DNA of 64,000 nucleotides. Source: Trematomus loennbergii. Lineage: Eukaryota; Chordata; Actinopteri; Perciformes; Nototheniidae. The stretch spans positions 14,716,434-14,780,433 of the forward strand of contig JAAOOA010000033.1 of NCBI GenBank assembly GCA_012861695.1. Reading direction: 5' to 3'. Shown piece after piece: positions 61,253 through 64,000 of this stretch; the stretch's first letter is position 1; each line of letters opens with the position of its first letter. The translations under genes and the position numbers were made by a program. The notes under the pieces were generated by a model. It was not told the origin of the DNA. It ran no database searches and saw only the letters and a program-made list of their open reading frames with translations.

Positions 61253-64000
61253 CTTAGATTTTCCTTTTAAGAAGACTCTTTTGTGTTGAAAAGGCAGTAG
61301 CAGGATTTGTCCACGTATTACTATTGATCACACAAATCACGGTGCTTAGTGAGGCATCAGGTAAACCGTAAAAGTAATGTACTCACTAATGTACATAGCA
61401 ACCAAAAATGTGAGTTTCTCCAGGTAACATAACACTGCCTTGTTTGCTTTAAACCTGAGCTTTACTCTATAAAGAGATACACAGATGTAATAATGCCTGT
61501 TAAAAAGACAATCTGTCCCAAAGGAAGGAGACAAGAGAACATGAAGCCTGGATTTTTCCTGGCGGGCTTGCCTGGTTGGATGGATTGAGAGAAACAAAGG
61601 GGATTCAGAGGAGGGCTATCACTATATCCTGCCAAGGTTTTGTTTATACTTTGATTTTTAAGCTGTTCAGCATGAACTGACTCTGGAGAGGCCGGAGATG
61701 GAGAGGAAAAGCAGGAAGGAGACGACAAAAAGAGAATTAAATCAGGTTTGTGGAGAGAAACAGATTACAATGAAACAAACAGGAAGAATTTAAAGAAGAG
61801 ATTTCGTACGATCAAGGTGGCCGTCAGGAGAGCAAAGGACCTATCAAGTCAGAGGGTGTTTCCAAAAAAGGAGTGATCATTGCAGAGGAAGGGCAAACAA
61901 AACATTTCCTTTTCCTCTTCCTTCTTATTCTTAGTCTGTTCACAGGATGCTGTGTGTATAACAGTTTGCCACAAAGGGGTCAATTGTAAAATCAGGAGAA
62001 ACAAGTATGAATTTGAAAAAAGTAGAAATTTGAAAAAAGTTAGTTCATCTATTATTTCACTATAAAAGCATTAGAAAAAATGATTCTTCACTGTACAGTC
62101 ACACTTATCAAACAGTTCATGAATATTTTGTTCTTGTCTTTAATGGATCAAGACCCCTTAAAGCTATTCTCAACACTATATAATATGTTAGTGTTGATGC
62201 TACAGGACATTAGTGTCTGTGGGACGGCGGCTCTTCTCAGCTCTAGATTAAATAATTATAATTGTGAAACCGCGTTTATTATTTCAACACTAATATTTAT
62301 TTCCACACTCGCGCTTTCAACACTAACTAATGTTCTTAGCAAGTGAGCACTTTGAGTCTCACAATGCTAAACACACATTTATCTCAGAGGTCCAATAAAA
62401 TATCGTGCCAGCTTTTTGTCCCTAAAAGACCCTTCTACACTCTTTACTGTTTCTCTGTCTGCAGCAAACACACTGCGTAGGTCTGGTGATTCTACTGTAT
62501 GTGGATAAAATGGTTATTTAAACTGACATTTTCAACCTTTATTTGTTATATTTAGTTTTTTATTACTGTTTAATTGCCATTAGGAACTTTGCAATCATAG
62601 GAGAAGCAGGATCTTCCATTCATTTAATCAGAAACAATGCTATACCTAGTCGTCCTTTATTGACTTACTGAGCTAACAACCTTTAGCATATAATCCACTC
62701 CCTCACAATACAATCTTATCAGCTATTGTTAGTTACACTAAGTTAATAACACATTTATGAAACAAGTGAATCATGATAAGTGAAAGATTTGTTAAAGAGT
62801 AATAAATCATGAGCTATCCAGCCATAAGATAATTTAACACTTTGATCAAGGTAAAGCACTGTGTGTGTAAAACTGTCTCAATTCTACCTCAAATATGTTC
62901 AGGTAAAACTCATATGATGGACTGATAATTCACTTTTTACCTGAAGAAATGTAGAACATAATATTCTTCAGATATTTTTCAGACAAGCTCAAGCAAACAT
63001 ATCAATCACTGCCTCCATGTAGTATCTTTATCTCACAGTCGCAATGAATTAAACATTCCTACAGCTAGTTTTGTATTTTTAACTGGCGCCCGGCCTTTTT
63101 GACACAGGAGCTATTTTTTCACATTCCATCAGGGTTTTAATAAAAGTGTGGAAACACTAACACGCCGCCGGCCTCACAGCAGAGGAATGCACTTTGCTGC
63201 CATACAGGGGCATATCAGGGGCGACATGAGGTTAAAGAAATGGCCTTATGACTGGAGAGATGCCCGTCTGATCCTTAGACTGTCGGAGAAAATGTGAATG
63301 GGGGAGCTGATGTAACACATACTCCTAACACTAGGCTTTAAACAAGACAAAGGAGAGGGGCTCCAGTAGACAGCTGAATGAATTAACACAAAGGAAGTAC
63401 AACAGAGTATTAGAGACATTGTAGGTAAAATAAATATAAGCTGGATGAGGGGGGTAAGATTTAGAGTTTAAAGTCTGTGGTGTATTGAGGTTGATCCAAA
63501 CTTGTGTAAAACAATGTGGGTTAGGGTTACGATTAGTTCCTTTGCAACATAACAAACAAAACATTTATCTTTTTCCTGTACATTTGGTAAATGTTATACA
63601 TTATGTGTTTTTTTAAATTTATTTTGTAATACTACCTTAATGTTAATCTTTATCCCAAGTTTCTTTCTCGTATATATGTTCTACTTTGATCTCTGGGTAG
63701 TTATTTTTAACGTTTAGTATTACACCCCTCACCTGGCTACGTAATGTATTTATATTCAACATACAATGGCCTCATTACGGTGTAACACAAAGGTCATTGA
63801 AGGTCAAAAATAGCTTTCAGCTGTGTCTCAATAGGAAGAATACAAGGTTAACTAGATGTTTACAGCAATTCTAGTTACGTATGTACAATAACAAGCACAT
63901 AATAGGTCCCTAATGTGTCACTCTTAAACCACCATACCAAGTAATGGGGTACAGTTTAAGGTAAACATTTGAACCAGTTTGAATGAATTAAAGTAAATGG
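61253..64000. other. Downstream intergenic DNA
   Basis: AT-rich with short frames only. No gene, RNA or repeat family that I can support up to the window end. Confidence 0.45.

Overview
The window is nuclear DNA from a ray-finned fish, most likely a percomorph teleost. It has short GT-AG introns, long CA/TG microsatellites, fish-type terminal-inverted-repeat elements, and the vertebrate block UCP3-UCP2-DNAJB13-RAB6A. I reconstructed six protein-coding genes exon by exon. All species-level and family statements come from reading the translations; no database search was run.

Layout: 1.07-3.6 kb (+) ucp3, a mitochondrial carrier; 6.9-9.6 kb (+) ucp2, its tandem paralogue, with two 5' noncoding exons and an upstream ORF; 9.77-12.55 kb (-) dnajb13, an axonemal J-domain protein, tail to tail with ucp2 and with an RFX-type X-box in its promoter; 15.16-22.09 kb (-) rab6a, a Golgi Rab GTPase with a tandemly duplicated, equal-length exon; 26.8-42.15 kb (+) a connexin-36-family (gjd) gap-junction gene split by a 14.4-kb intron; 54.1-60.26 kb (+) tagln (transgelin/SM22), with a noncoding first exon and a 4.4-kb first intron. 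The remaining DNA is intergenic or intronic and holds simple repeats, several MITE-like elements, hairpins and some unverified conserved-looking stretches. I saw no tRNA, rRNA, CRISPR array or prokaryotic feature.

The two carriers are a tandem duplication with matching exon phases and nearly matching exon lengths. The other genes are co-located rather than functionally coupled. The reading frames of ucp3 (three places), ucp2 (one) and the connexin (one) are each broken by what looks like a single missing base, while dnajb13, rab6a and tagln are clean over every exon. Since the broken genes otherwise keep all motifs, splice sites and stops, uncorrected base deletions in the assembly are the simplest explanation. 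Loss of both carriers is the alternative.

The most interesting observations are the duplicated 94-nt exon of rab6a (exactly one copy must be used to keep frame), the 36-codon uORF of ucp2, the X-box upstream of dnajb13, a divergent pair of CTCF-like motifs between rab6a and the connexin gene, and three internally different inverted-repeat element families that share the same TTAAAGG-type ends.
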